Origin: Brachionus koreanus
Taxonomy: Eukaryota; Rotifera; Eurotatoria; Ploima; Brachionidae
Length of the DNA: 64,000 bases
Reading direction: 5' to 3'
Assembly (NCBI GenBank): GCA_016987375.1
Contig: PJRA01000403.1
Coordinates: 216,847-280,846, forward strand
The notes under the pieces are model-generated. The model worked only from the letters and a program-made list of their open reading frames with translations, made no database searches and was not told where the DNA came from. Position numbers and translations under genes: made by a program. Of this stretch, positions 1 to 11,290 are shown piece by piece (position 1 is the stretch's first letter; each line of letters starts with the position of its first letter).

Positions 1-2968
1 TGTTCTAAGATTTGGGACAATTTTTCCATATGCCAGAAGAATACTCTCCATGGTACGTAATCTTCCTCATGACTCTCTAAATAACTTGATAAATAGGTTG
101 CTGTTTTATATTTTAAGGATCCTTTAAATGCTAAACTATAAGCCACATGTATTAAATTTGCCCTATCTCCAATTGAAAATGAATCTGGATGATTAATTAA
201 TGTATCAATAATATTCTGATAATCATTAGCGTCATAATTGTTTACATAAAAGCCGTTAAAGTCACGATTACACTTAACCCAATCGAATTTTTTAGCAAGC
301 ATTTTACTTCCTTTTTTGGCTCCTAAATAAAAATTAAAATTTTCAACATTTCCATTCAACATTCCAGCTTTACATTGCAAATAAATTTTCCATGTATAAC
401 TAGGTTAAATTAATTAAATAATGAATATTTTATTATTAAAAATATCTACTTAAATGGTGATGGCGTACTATCAATAAAGCTTTCATCATAAACAGTTAAT
501 AAAAATCTATCCTGTACAAATTCAACAACTGTTTCACTCCCTTGATTGTCAATTCTAATATCAACTTCTGGATAATTAATCTGTAAAAGCCATGTGTTAA
601 TATATTCCTCTGCTGTGACATTTTCCATCATCATTTCAGATGGCTAAAAAAAATATTAAATTAAGTTCAAAAAAACGAAAAAATAAGTACCATTGTAAGA
701 GTGTTGTAAAATTCTGCGGCGACTCCCGTATCATTAGCCAAATTTTTTATATAATTCTATAAAAATTAACTTGGTTTAATTATTCTTGGGCCATAAAAAT
801 AAATTTATTACTCTTAAGCCATCTCTAAACACAGTCTCTCCGACAGTTGATTCCAACATTCTCAAAACAGCACAGCCTTTGTCATAAGTAATAGAACTAA
901 ACAAACTACCAATATCTTCTGGATTAGAGATTTCTACAGATACAGAATGAGAACTTTCGTAACCATCATCGTACATAACTGGCACAAGAGTTGTTCCAAT
1001 GAACTGATCCATCTAAATATGAAAATAATTTTTTTTTTAAATTATTAAATTATTTTTAATTTTTACCAAATCAAGTTCAGGATAGACATTTTGCATTGAT
1101 TTGTATTGCAAAAATGTTGCCATGGCTTCATTTAGCCATAAATCATCCCACCAAGCACAAGTTACTAAATTACCAAACCAAAAATGTGCTAACTCGTGAG
1201 CGATTATTCCAGCTACGGCTTGCTTTCGATCCAAAGAATTCACTGTTTCGTTAAAGTAAAGAGCAGTTTCTCTAAAAATAATGCTTCCCCAATTTTCCAT
1301 TGCACCAGCTGGATAATCAGGCAATGCAATCAAATCTATCTTTGGTGGTATTGCATCATCGTTTCCAAAATAATCATCTTTAAAATATTTTGTTATCTTA
1401 AGAGTAACTTCGAGAGCAAAATTAACAAAATTGTTTTCAACTGCTGATTTTCTTCCATAAATACGAACCTCAGTGCCATCATCGAGATAATCAGATACGT
1501 ATTTATAATCATCGGGAGTAATTATCCATGCAGGTAAATATGATGGCATTGGAAAGGTTCGTGCAAATTTAGTAGTTATTCTGTCTCCATTTATTGTAGG
1601 CTCAGTCTTAAATCAAAATTGAACTTTAATCAGTTTAAAAATCTTGTTTACTTACAGAATTAGGCCAATTTGATATGGCGATTGTATCTAAAGGATGCTC
1701 AACCGTAATGTCATAAGTTGCTTTGAATTTTGGCTCATCAAAACAAGGACTAAAAACGTAAATTTTATTTTACAAAATTATTTATTTTATTTGATTTTAA
1801 ATTTACTATGCTTTTCTTGCGTCAATTGGTTGAAAATTAGTTGCCAAGACAGTTCTAAAAAAAAATTTATTCTTAATTTCAAATTTTTTAGACATAATTA
1901 CTTTGTAATGCCATCTTCATTATATCTTGATCTGTAAAATCCTACCAAATTAGAGACTGGTCCGAATTTACCACTAAACTCCATGCTAATAACATAATAA
2001 TCCTTATTTAAAATATCATTTGTTACAATTTCAAATCTTTGAAATGGTAATCTATTTGTTTTATTAATAGCTACATCGTCCCCATTTTCTTTTTTTAGGG
2101 ATAAATTTGAAACTAATAAGTTTCTATCAACATGCAAAATGATTGAAGAAGTTTCTTCCAATATTTGTACATAAATTTTTACCGAGCCATTAAAATTTTC
2201 CTTTGAAGTGTCGGGCTGTGATGTCTTAGGCTCAAAATAAGCTCTAATAAGCAATTCATAATGAGTTGGCCTAGTTTTATTTGGTAATCTAACATCTTGT
2301 AAATCAATGGGAGTTGTTGTGGGTTTTGTTGGTTTTGATGAAGTATTTGGTAGAGTTCGATTTAAAGTGGTATATGCTGTTGAAGAAGATCTAGAAGTTG
2401 TCGATCTGGTTGTGGTCGAAGAAGATCTAGAAGTTGTCGATCTGGTTGTGGTCGAAGAAGATCTAGAAGTTGTCGATCTGGTTGTGGTCGAAGAAGATCT
2501 AGAAGTTGTCGATCTGGTTGTGGTCGAAGAAGATCTAGAAGTAGTGGAACTGGTAGTGGTCGAAGAAGTTCTAGAAGTTGTGGAACTGGTAGTGGTCGAA
2601 GAAGATCTAGAAGTTGTGGAACTGGTAGTGGTCGAAGAAGATCTAGAAGTTGTCGATCTGGTTGTGGTCGAAGAAGATCTAGAAGTAGTGGAACTGGTAG
2701 TGGTCGAAGAAGATCTAGAAGTTGTCGATCTGGTTGTGGTCGAACTGGTAGAAGTTTGCGTAGTTGTAGTGGAAGTAGAAGGAGAAGTAGCTGTAGTAGT
2801 AGTAGTTGTAGTAGGAGTCGTTGGTGGAATGCAATTATTTGGCCGACCGACTAATCCGGACATTAATCCGACAAAGAGAACAAGACCCAATCCCGAAACA
2901 GCTCCTCCGATCAAAACCGGCTTCGAGAGAGCCAAACTTTTTGTAGCAAATGTCTTAACTGCTATCAT
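1..2968 (-). CDS. Membrane aminopeptidase N (M1 family) with mucin-like stalk, C-terminus outside window
   Basis: Zinc ectopeptidase that removes N-terminal residues from peptides at the cell surface. Exons read on the minus strand: 2968-1902, 1854-1807, 1749-1656, 1606-1067, 1012-812, 756-691, 643-450, 399-1; all phases agree and about 869 residues are visible. Order: short cytosolic tail, one membrane segment (about residues 18-38), a Ser/Thr-rich stalk of 12-residue repeats (about 50-185), M1 N-terminal domain, PCFDEP, GAMEN (about 504-508), HELAH (540-544) with the third zinc ligand E563, then the start of the ERAP1-like C-terminal domain. The zinc motif is followed by FWFGNLV where most family members have QWFGNLV. 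The frame is open to base 1, so the C-terminus lies outside. Type II topology and the stalk fit a gut or epidermal surface enzyme. Substrate cannot be told from sequence. Family assignment is very secure. Confidence 0.93.
2383..2745. repeat. 36-bp coding minisatellite, about 10 copies, in the aminopeptidase stalk
   Basis: Ten head-to-tail copies of a 36-bp unit containing GAAGATCTAGAAGT (plus strand) lie inside exon 1 of the aminopeptidase. On the coding strand the unit reads as 12 residues rich in Ser and Thr with one or two Arg. Two sub-types alternate, differing in the GTTGTCGATCTGG versus GTTGTGGAACTGG half. The unit length is a multiple of three, so copy-number change keeps the frame. 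The product is expected to be heavily O-glycosylated. Confidence 0.95.
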
Positions 2969-3324
2969 TAGAGCAAAGAAACAAAAATAATTTGAAATAT
3001 TAGTTTTTTTAATAAAAGCTTATTTAAATATACTATTAGTTTTATGGTATTATTACTTTTAATCTCTTTTTTTTATCTTAATTTTATAGAAGAAAATCTT
3101 TGTTGCTATGTAATAAAAGGTAATTTTTATTCTTTTAATTATTTCCCAAAATTATTTGATTTTTAAGCCTAGCTTTTTTCCATAGAATGAGATTATGATT
3201 CTTACACTAATTTAACTATCAGCTATTTTTTTTCATTTAATGGGATTTTAATTTATTAATAAAAATTATTAACAATTTATATAAAAAGTATCATAAAGAA
3301 AAAAATAAAAATATTTTGAGTAAT
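2969..3324. other. Intergenic, aminopeptidase 5' side to MYND gene 3' end
   Basis: About 355 bases of A/T-rich sequence between two minus-strand genes. It should hold the promoter and 5' UTR of the aminopeptidase, but I see no recognisable element. Confidence 0.5.
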
Positions 3325-3832
3325 TTAGTCAACGTTTTCATCAGTTTCCAATTCGTTTGTGTCAGTTTTTACCCTTAAACAACTTTTGTAGTGCTTGGAC
3401 CAATGTTGAAATTGACAGGTTTCATTACAATAAGATGTATTCTTGCAACAATAATAAACAGCCTCTTTCCCACAATTCACGCACTAAAAAATTAAAAGAA
3501 GAATATAATATTATGTTTATTTTTTTACCCATTGTTTTGTTTTAGCTTCCTTTAATTTTTGTTCAAATTCATGTTGAATTTTCATGATTTTTAAATTTGA
3601 TTCATTTAATATCTCTCTAATTGTTAAATCTATTTAAAAAATTAATTTGTAATCATGTTTTTAATTTTTTGAACATACCTGTAGTATACTTAATTTCCTT
3701 GTAAAGTTGATCGTAAGCTGATTTTAAATCTTGATTTATATTTGAATTTTTTGAATCGAAATCAACTTCAAAACTATCGTTTATTAAAGAATCGGATATT
3801 TCCACGGTACCATTTTTGCTTGAGGAATTCAT
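3325..3832 (-). CDS. Small MYND-type zinc finger protein (ZMYND8/ZMYND11/DEAF1-like finger)
   Basis: Three exons, 3832-3679, 3629-3529 and 3483-3325, give 137 residues with consistent phases. The C-terminal third is a MYND finger starting CVNCGKEAVYYCC and ending QHWSKHYKSC, with the full set of Cys/His ligands. The Lys-Gln-Trp just before the finger and the finger itself most resemble the MYND domains of ZMYND8, ZMYND11 and DEAF1, which bind proline-rich peptides in co-repressors. The middle (residues about 38-84) is Lys/Glu-rich and probably helical, as in the coiled region before the finger in those proteins. PHD, bromo, PWMP/PWWP and SAND domains are absent. The start is the first ATG of the open frame; an upstream exon is possible. 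Likely a nuclear adaptor, by inference. Confidence 0.75.
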
Positions 3833-5456
3833 GCTTTTTAATTTGGGAATAATTTTCTAAATTATTTTAATTTGAAAAACAAATTTGCATATCTTATAAA
3901 TGCTAAATTTTTTGTTTGCAATTTTTCAAGAAACGAACAAAAATGTCTTATTATCAATGAAACTGACAAAACAAAAATTGTGATTCATCTTTAATTAAAG
4001 AGTATTTTCTCAAAATATTTAAATATTTAAGCAAAGCAAATTTTTAATTTATTGCTTATAAAGAATATAATATTTTAAAATTATAAATTTGAAAATGCAT
4101 TAAAAATAAGAAAAAGAACTTCGGTTTTTATTTAATTTAATCAATAAAAATTTCAAAAATTTTTGTTCTGAAAACATTTCTTAAAAATTTATAAATTTCT
4201 TCTTTTTTTTTTAATAAAAAATATCTTAACAACTAAACTGGAATAAAAATTTAAATTAGTTTAGAAAAAAAATTATCATTATAGTTAAACTGGTTGTTTT
4301 ATTTTCAATTTAATTTATGTAAATTCAAAATTTAATGCACAATTTTTTACATTAATGATATATTTTTTAGAATTATCTTTTAAAAATGAACCAAAATTTA
4401 TTTAAAGTTCTAAATGTAATATTTTATATAAACACTAATGTGTTATGTCATATTATATCATATATATCACAATATTTTAAAAGAAAATTTCAAATTGTAT
4501 GTTTTTATATTTATTTTTTTTAGTCTGAGAAAAAGCACACCAAAAAACAGCCACTACAAATCTGAAAAAAAACAATAGAAAGATAGTCAAATGTAATTTT
4601 TAATTCTATGAAAAAAAAACAGTTTAAAATTTTCATTAATAAATCTTTATTGTTTTTCCATAACAATAGGTGATTGTACACAATAAAACCACTGAGATAA
4701 AAAAATACTGTTTTATAGCTTAGACGATAAAAATTTGACGAAAAAATTAGATACTTGTAAATACTAAATTTGAATTTTCAGCCTTAAAAATTGTCTTTCA
4801 TAGAACAAAGCCAAAATTTGGTATTTAATTTAATAAAAATAGTTAAACTTTTCAAAAACTTGTGTATTTTTTTGAAGCTTTAAAGATTAAATTTGTTATT
4901 TATTTTTTTTTAATAAAAATATCATTTAGAACTTGAAAAATCATTTAAATTTATGAACTTGAATTTTATTTTTTAAAAAATGTCCAATATCAAGTTAAGA
5001 TAGTTTTTTTTTTTCTAAGAAATAAGACTAGACAACAATTTTAGAAGGGTCTATAGCTAGATAAAACGCTATCAAAAATTCTGCTTTATCATCTTAATTC
5101 CGATAATAACTCACATGTGGTTCAAACACTTGAGTTTGCTATTTTTCTTTAATTCTTCATTCAAACTTGGTACCAATGAATATTCAAAGCAAATAATTTT
5201 AAATTTTGTAATTTTTTTTCTAATATAATTTCAGTTTTGTAATCTTATCTTGAAATTTAAATTAAAACTTAGATAAGTCATCTTCGACATACACAGATAA
5301 CCGAAAGTGATATAACTTAATTACTAAGTCATTGTGATACCATTCATATGATTAAATGTAATAAATGCTTTTAAAATAAATAAGTTTAGATAAAATTTTG
5401 TTATTTAAATTGTCAAATAAAAACTATCAAAAAAATTTAAAAAAACATTTAAAAAA
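3833..5456. other. Intergenic, between MYND gene and neprilysin-like gene
   Basis: About 1.6 kb of A/T-rich DNA between two divergently transcribed genes, so both promoters should lie here. I see no gene, RNA or clear repeat. Confidence 0.5.
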
Positions 5457-8400
5457 ATGGCTGAGTAAGTTTTTTTTAAGCTTAATCTGAATGGAAAACT
5501 AAAGCCACTTGAAATTTTTAGTTACAAAAAATTATTTACAATAGTATCGGCATTTTCCGTCCTTTGCATTGCGGTAATTTTACTTCTAGGAATTTTACTC
5601 GCAGCTGATAAAAAATCTGAACCCGAACCCGAACCAAAAGTTTGTACTTCAAAAGCATGCATTAGTGCTGGTAGGGCTTTTAAGCTAAGACTGAATGAAA
5701 AAATTATAATTTCTTAAAAAATATAGCTAATCTCATACTTAGCAACATTGACACAAAACAAGATCCTTGTGTTGACTTTAACCAATTTAGCTGTGGAAAT
5801 TTCATTAAATCACGTCGAATTCCTAGTGATGCAAGTTCAACTGATACATTTACTGATTTGAGAGCCAATTTAGCTAATGCATTATCAGGTAGAAAATAAA
5901 AATTAAAAATTTAGCTTAAACATAAAAACAATTTTAGATGCTTTGGAGGAAGAAATTTCGGATAGTAAAGACAGTGTGGCAACCCGAAATGCGAAAATCT
6001 ACTACAAGTCATGTTTAGATGAAGACAATTTGGAAAAAAAAGGTTTCGAGAATATGAAAAATTTGATAAACACTGAGCTTGGAGGTTGCTCGCTAACAAA
6101 TTCCAATTATGACATAAATAATGATGATACCTACGGCAAAATTGCTAAATTCTCCAAATGGGGTTTAAAGCCATTATTTGATGTGTTCATTTCTTCCAAT
6201 CCAAAAAAACCAACTAACTATGTGATTAGAGTAAAAATTTGAGTAATTTTTTTTTAAATGAATTATTAATTTTATCAAATTTTAGCTTCAACAAGCTAAT
6301 TGGTTTTTGACAAGAAAAACTTATGAAGAGAGTAATCAGACAGTGATTGAAGCTTATAAAAAACTAATGAAAAATGTTTTCAGCGAATTCAATTCAGCCC
6401 AAGTACCAAATGATGAAATAGACAAGATCTACGAGTTGGAAAGCAAATTGGCTAAAGTTACTTTGGATTCTGGTGAAAGAAGGAATCAAACTTTTAAAAA
6501 TTTCACTATACTTGAGTTTAATAATGAATATAAAGGAGTAATAATCACTTGTTTTCTGTTTAAATATAAAAAATTAATTTTTTATTTTTCAAGTTTGATT
6601 GGAAACAGTTTATAGTTGAGAGGTTGTTTAAGGATTTAACTAATGTTTCAATAGATGAAAATGAACCATTGTTAGTGGTTGATTTCGGCTATTTAAAGTC
6701 TATGTTAACTATTTATGATGATTATACTAAAAATGATAAAAAGTAATTTTTAAAAATAAATAAAAAGCTAACTAGTAAATTTATAATAAAGTGTATTGCA
6801 CAATTTGTTAATATGGTCTTTCATTAAAGATAGAACAGGATTTTTACCGAAAAAATTCAGAGATTATCAATTAGAATTCGATAAGGTAATCAATTTTGTT
6901 TTAGAAAAAGCTTTATTACTAGACGAGCTTTTTGTTTCATTGTTTATTAATAATTAATTGATTATCGGTAGCTTAATATTTGATTTTAATGGTCCTCCTA
7001 TTTTTTAGTTTTGATAAATAATTAGATTTTTTTTTAAGTTTTCAAATTAAAATTTTTAATATTTCAAAAGTAATAATATTAATAAATAAATTTTTTCTAA
7101 GTCAATTTAAATTGAACCAACGACGCTAAGTTTTAGAAATAAGTTGATAGATTTTAGAACAATGATTTTATTATAGAATACGTCAAAGTTATGACTTAAG
7201 TTAAATTTTTTTTATTTTTAAAGTCAAAAAATAAACGCAGATTTTTAAGCAAAAAAAAAATAAATTTAATTAAAAAATTAAAATTTTGAGGTATTTACAC
7301 TTAGCATTGCTACTGCAATTTTTAACCAAGACCCCTCAAAGCCGAAATATCTCTTGTAGCAATGTGAAATCTTAGAACAAAAATAACAGTACAAAAAGGA
7401 AAAACTAAATAACTTGCAAAAACTGCACAATTAAATGCAATTTTTTTCTAAAGTTTTTTTTTATAATTTGCATTTTACAGAAAAATCAAGAGTATTTGCA
7501 GAGTTTAGAATTCATTTGTACAAATTTGAACAACACTGTACTGTTAAAAGAACCATTATTGCACAATTAGAAAAAAAAATTATTTAGTTTTTCCTTTTTG
7601 TACTGTTATTTTTGTTCTAAGATTTCACATTGCCTCTCTTGTTCAAATCAGACTTGTTTATAATTCACAGTTTTATGTCTAAGTCACAAAAATGAAGTCA
7701 GTTATGACTTGATTTAATCTAAGACTCGTGACTTAAAAACAAGTCTGTTTAATTCTTGAAATTTTTTAATTTTCCTAAGTACTGGGTTTTGTGAAAATTA
7801 GTTCAATAGAAATGATTAGATTAAAGATTCATTTTTCTTTTAATTTGAGCACAATGCAACATACAAAGTTGCATTGTGCTCAAATTAACTTTGTATGTTG
7901 CATTGTGCAAGAAGTTTTTAAAAATTTTTAAAAATTCCTGATATTTTCTCATTTAATATTAAAAATAAAATAATATAATATAACATATTCCCTCGTTCGA
8001 TTATGCTGCACCACAAGTTAAGCACGTCTTTGGACCATGCACCAAAGTAAATCTCGCCCATGTTATAATATTTTAATTTTGAGCGCATGCTCTAATACCG
8101 TAATCACGCGTTTAGGTCGGCATCGAACACTGAAAGCCTTAGTTTAATGCGTCATTAAAACTTGATTTTAAAGTAAAAAATAAAAAATAATTTTTTTGAA
8201 TTATAGATTTGGTGGAGCACTAAAGATTAAGAAATAACAGAATAAAAAAATTCATTTTTTATATTTTTTGATTTAAAAAAAATATTAAAATTCAAGTTCA
8301 GGTGCTGCATTATTTTTATATAAATCGATTTATTGTTTTAAAATAACAATAAATTATTAAGAAGTTATAAAGTTATAAAGATAAATTAAACATTTTCTTT

Positions 8401-9915
8401 GAAAATTTATTCATTTTCTAAAAAAATTACAATCAAGATTTTTAGCTTAAAATCATTTTTTTAAAATTTTATTTATATGTGATAAAATCAAAGTTTCAAT
8501 TTTTCAAAAAAGGATCTATAAAACCCCTCGGGCGCTAAATAAAAAATAAAAAAAAATTAATTTAGCTTATAGACTTTTTATTTTTATTTTGAAAATTAAT
8601 AACTATTATAAAAATAGCTATTTAGAATTTTTCTATTAATTTTTTCTAAAATTTTCATTTTTTTATTCTAAGGTTTATTCGGGAACTTCTACAAGCATTC
8701 CAAGAGCAAGATCTTGTGCAACAGCCATTGCAGATAAAATGCCATACGCTGTTGGACGATTGTATGTAGAAAAAAATTTTGATGAAAATTCAAAGAGAGC
8801 TGTAAATTTAGAAAAAAAAATAAAACCAAAATTAAATCTTTCTATTAAATTCAAAAGGCAAGTGAAATGATCGAGAACATTCGTAAAGAATTTATCATAA
8901 TGTTAGGTGAGAATGATTGGATGGATCAGCAATCAAAGAATGCAGCTAAAGAAAAAGCAAATCTAATCGATACAAAAATTGGCTATCCAGATTATACTTA
9001 TAACAAAACTTATTTGGATGATCTATATAAAAAAGTACATAAAATTTTATTCTAGAAACTTGAATTCTTAAATTTAAATCAAATAATTGTTTAGTTTATT
9101 TTTACCGAGTCGAACTACTTAGAGAATTATTTAAAAACAATTCAAAACAATTATCAATATTCCTTGACACAACTCAGAGAAGAAAGAGATCGAAAAGATT
9201 GGATTACAGGTCCTGCAATTGTAAATGCTTTTTATAGCTCAACAAATAATCAAATAAGTTTTCCTGCTGGAATTCTTCAAGCTCCATTTTACGATTCAAA
9301 TTTTCCAAAGTAATATTTTTTTCTCATTTTATTATATAGAATTATTATTCCAAATTTTTAAGTTATTTGAATTATGGAGGTATCGGATCAGTAATTGGTC
9401 ACGAAATTACCCATGGATTTGATGATCAAGGAAGAAGATATGATAAAAATGGAATTTATTTTTCAGATGAAGAGCCCGGCTTGTGGAGTAAGCCAACTAT
9501 TGAAAAATATCAGAGTAAGGCAAAATGTATTGTTGATCAATACAGCAATTATGTTGCGACACAAGTGAATGAAAATTTAAACGGATTTCAGACACAGGGA
9601 GAAAATATTGCTGATAATGGTGGAGTAAAGGAATCGTTTAGGGCTTATAGTCGATGGGCCGAAAAAAATGGACCTGAACCGCTTCTTCCCGGATTACCAT
9701 ACAATCAAGAACAATTGTTTTTTATAAATTATGCTCAAGTTTGGTGTCTGAAAATCCGAGATCAGGCTTTAAGAAAAAGAATAGAAACTGGAGTTCACTC
9801 TCCTGGTGAATTCAGAATAAGAGGACCTACTTCAAATTTAGAATTCTTTGCTAAAGCTTTCAATTGTCCAGCTAATTCAAATAACAATCCAAATAACAAA
9901 TGTTCAGTTTGGTAA
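5457..9915 (+). CDS. Neprilysin-like M13 zinc metallopeptidase, type II membrane protein
   Basis: Surface endopeptidase of the neprilysin/endothelin-converting enzyme family, which cuts small bioactive peptides. Eleven exons: 5457-5464, 5522-5670, 5727-5888, 5938-6230, 6286-6537, 6594-6742, 6792-6885, 8673-8801, 8858-9034, 9095-9309, 9363-9915; 726 residues, near the family norm of 750. A short tail and one membrane segment (about 7-30) precede a Pro-Glu linker and the Cys-containing ectodomain. VNAFYSS lies in exon 10. HEITH (556-560) and E623 in GENIAD form the zinc site. The protein ends CSVW, the usual CxxW terminus. Exon 1 has only eight coding bases (ATGGCTGA). Intron 7 (6886-8672) is unusually long and full of mobile DNA. 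Family assignment is secure; the exact orthologue is not resolvable. Confidence 0.93.
7170..7732. mobile_element. MITE of the GTCACAA family, interrupted by a second MITE
   Basis: Flanks 7170-7356 and 7635-7732 together match the uninterrupted copy at 35265-35508, including the run GACCAAG...CAAATATCTCTTG and then CAAATCAGACTTGTTTATAA. The ends are imperfect inverted repeats rich in AAGTCA/TGACTT. No coding sequence is visible. It lies in intron 7 of the neprilysin-like gene. Confidence 0.75.
7357..7634. mobile_element. MITE with about 55-bp inverted repeats, inserted in the GTCACAA element
   Basis: The left end GCAATGTGAAATCTTAGAAC and its inverse at the right end pair for about 55 bp, through AACAGTACAAAAAGGAAAAAC. 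The target duplication TCTCTTG occurs at 7350-7356 and 7635-7641, while the related locus at 35265-35508 has one such site and no insert. Length is 278 bp and no ORF is present. A diverged relative lies at 32756-32980. Confidence 0.85.
7840..7908. repeat. Two overlapping alternative palindromes
   Basis: Arms 7840-7860 and 7868-7888 are a perfect 21-bp inverted repeat with a 7-nt loop. Arms 7849-7870 and 7887-7908 form a second perfect 22-bp inverted repeat with a 16-nt loop. They share bases, so only one hairpin can form at a time. Location: intron 7 of the neprilysin-like gene. Confidence 0.95.
7990..8125 (+). pseudogene. 5S rRNA-like degenerate sequence
   Basis: CCTCGTTCGAT followed by CAAGTTAAGCACGTC resembles the 5S rRNA internal promoter region (CTCGTCCGAT...GAAGTTAAGCAACGT). 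TTTGGACC and later CTAATACCG echo later 5S blocks. There is an eight-base excess between the first two blocks and the rest is poorly matched, so this would be a relic or a 5S-derived SINE head, not a working gene. It lies in intron 7 of the neprilysin-like gene. Chance similarity is possible. Confidence 0.25.
8345..8540. mobile_element. TTAA-type MITE copy (partial)
   Basis: Matches the internal part and right end of the CACTAGAAAGCCC family (full copies at 50967-51156 and 58569-58768), including AATTAAACATTTTCTTTGAA and AAAACCCCTCGGGC. The left terminus is not recognisable. Confidence 0.65.
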
Positions 9916-10046
9916 TAAATTTTTTTAATAAAAATAATTTATTTTTTTGTAAAATTTTTTTTTTAATTTTCTATTAAAACCCTAATAAAAATTTTTAAAT
10001 TATTTTCTTCGTTGGAATTGCTCTAAAAATTTAATTTTATTTTAAC

Positions 10047-10053
10047 AAAAAAA
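10047..10053 (-). terminator. Pol III T-run after tRNA-Glu
   Basis: Seven consecutive T on the minus strand, two bases past the tRNA discriminator base. Confidence 0.85.
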
Positions 10054-10055
10054 TC

Positions 10056-10127
10056 TTCCCACACCGGGAATTGAACCCGGGCCGCCTGCGTGAAAGGCAG
10101 GAATCCTAACCACTAGACCATATGGGA
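10056..10127 (-). tRNA. tRNA-Glu (anticodon UUC)
   Basis: On the minus strand a 72-nt cloverleaf: 7-bp acceptor stem TCCCATA paired with TGTGGGA (one T-G wobble), discriminator A, anticodon stem CCTGC/GCAGG with loop CTTTCAC giving anticodon TTC, and T-arm GGCCC-GGTTCAATTCC type with an intact B box. The A box is TGGTCTAGTGG. A run of seven T follows on the minus strand (10053-10047) as a Pol III terminator. No intron. It closely matches animal tRNA-Glu(UUC). Confidence 0.97.
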
Positions 10128-11090
10128 CTATTAATATAATCTATTAGAATTAAAAATTATTAAGCTATATTCCATTTTATATCTCTTAACCAAGATTTTT
10201 TTTTTCAAATTAAAAACTGTTTTTTTTTAAAAAAATATAAACTAAGAAAATTATTAATAATTTTAAGAAATAGAAACTTGATAAAATCTTCAATGTTTCT
10301 AATGTCATCATTTGAGAAATTCGTATTAATCACTATAATTTGTCGTTTTTGAATATTTATTAAACATAAAGAAATTATAAATAACAAGAATTAATTAAAA
10401 AAATTGAGTGAATAGGATATCAAAGATACAGAAGGAAATTTTTATGAATAAATAAACATTTTTTGATATTTAGATTAGATACGCATCCACACCTAATCTT
10501 TATTTATATGTTTGAAAAACTAACAAACAAACTAAAACAATTAAAACAAACAACTATAAGGAAGGTACAACAAATTTTCAAACTTGCGTTTTATATAAAT
10601 TTTCCTAATGATATAATTTTCATTTTTCTAGAATATCAAATCCTTGTGATGTTTAACTTTAGTTTACAAAGATTGGTCAATCTCAACGATCTTTCAATAT
10701 AAGGTTTAATTGTCCATTCCTATCGAACATAATTGTCTTAGTCTACAAAATACATTTGCTTCAGTGTTTTTATGAAAACCATAGTTGAAATTTACTTTGA
10801 TTTACGAAACAGTTTTAATAATTATAACTTGAGTACGCTAGCCTTTGATGATTGTCAAAACGAAAAAAATTATAAAAAGATTTCAAATTTACGACATCAT
10901 TTTTTTGAATAATTTTTATTTGCTTTTTGCAGCATAACAAGGAAAATTAAGATTTTTTTTTTTAAATTCCGAACTATTTGTGCTCAATTAAATTGAAATT
11001 TTTTGGTGATCAAATATGGTAACCAAATATGTGATCTAAAAAAATTTCGAGTCAATAAGCTAACTGAAGTCATCAGGTCACATATTACAT

Positions 11091-11290
11091 GACCGTCTTG
11101 GTGGCATAGCAAGCCCAATTTGATTTTCGATTGGGTTCAAATCCAAACTCCTGGCGGTCAAGGAATGACTGAAATCAAATGTTCTTCAAATAATTTAATT
11201 TTATTAAACCAGTCTTATGACACGGAGCGTTGTTTTGCTACCAATACAAGTCTTCTTTAGAAGGCATAAGGAGGCCTCTTGATGGAATTA
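11091..11290 (+). mobile_element. tRNA-derived SINE candidate
   Basis: 11091-11160 looks like a tRNA: the ends GACCGTC and GGCGGTC pair over 7 bp (one T-G), TGGCATAGCAAGC fits an A box and GGTTCAAATCC is a perfect B box. The anticodon arm is not canonical (a six-pair stem with a ten-base loop) and the T stem has one mismatch, so it is not a normal tRNA gene. About 130 bp of unrelated, less A/T-rich sequence follows (to about 11290), as in a SINE body. No second copy is present in the window. Confidence 0.5.

Noticed and set aside
2307..2990. 227-codon plus-strand ORF full of Val, Glu and Asp repeats
   Set aside because: It is the antisense of the aminopeptidase stalk minisatellite. The 36-bp unit keeps all copies open in the same frame, so length is not evidence of coding.
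10205..10702. Two short ORFs between tRNA-Glu and GGA
   Set aside because: Low-complexity Phe/Ile/Lys/Asn composition as expected from A/T-rich non-coding DNA.
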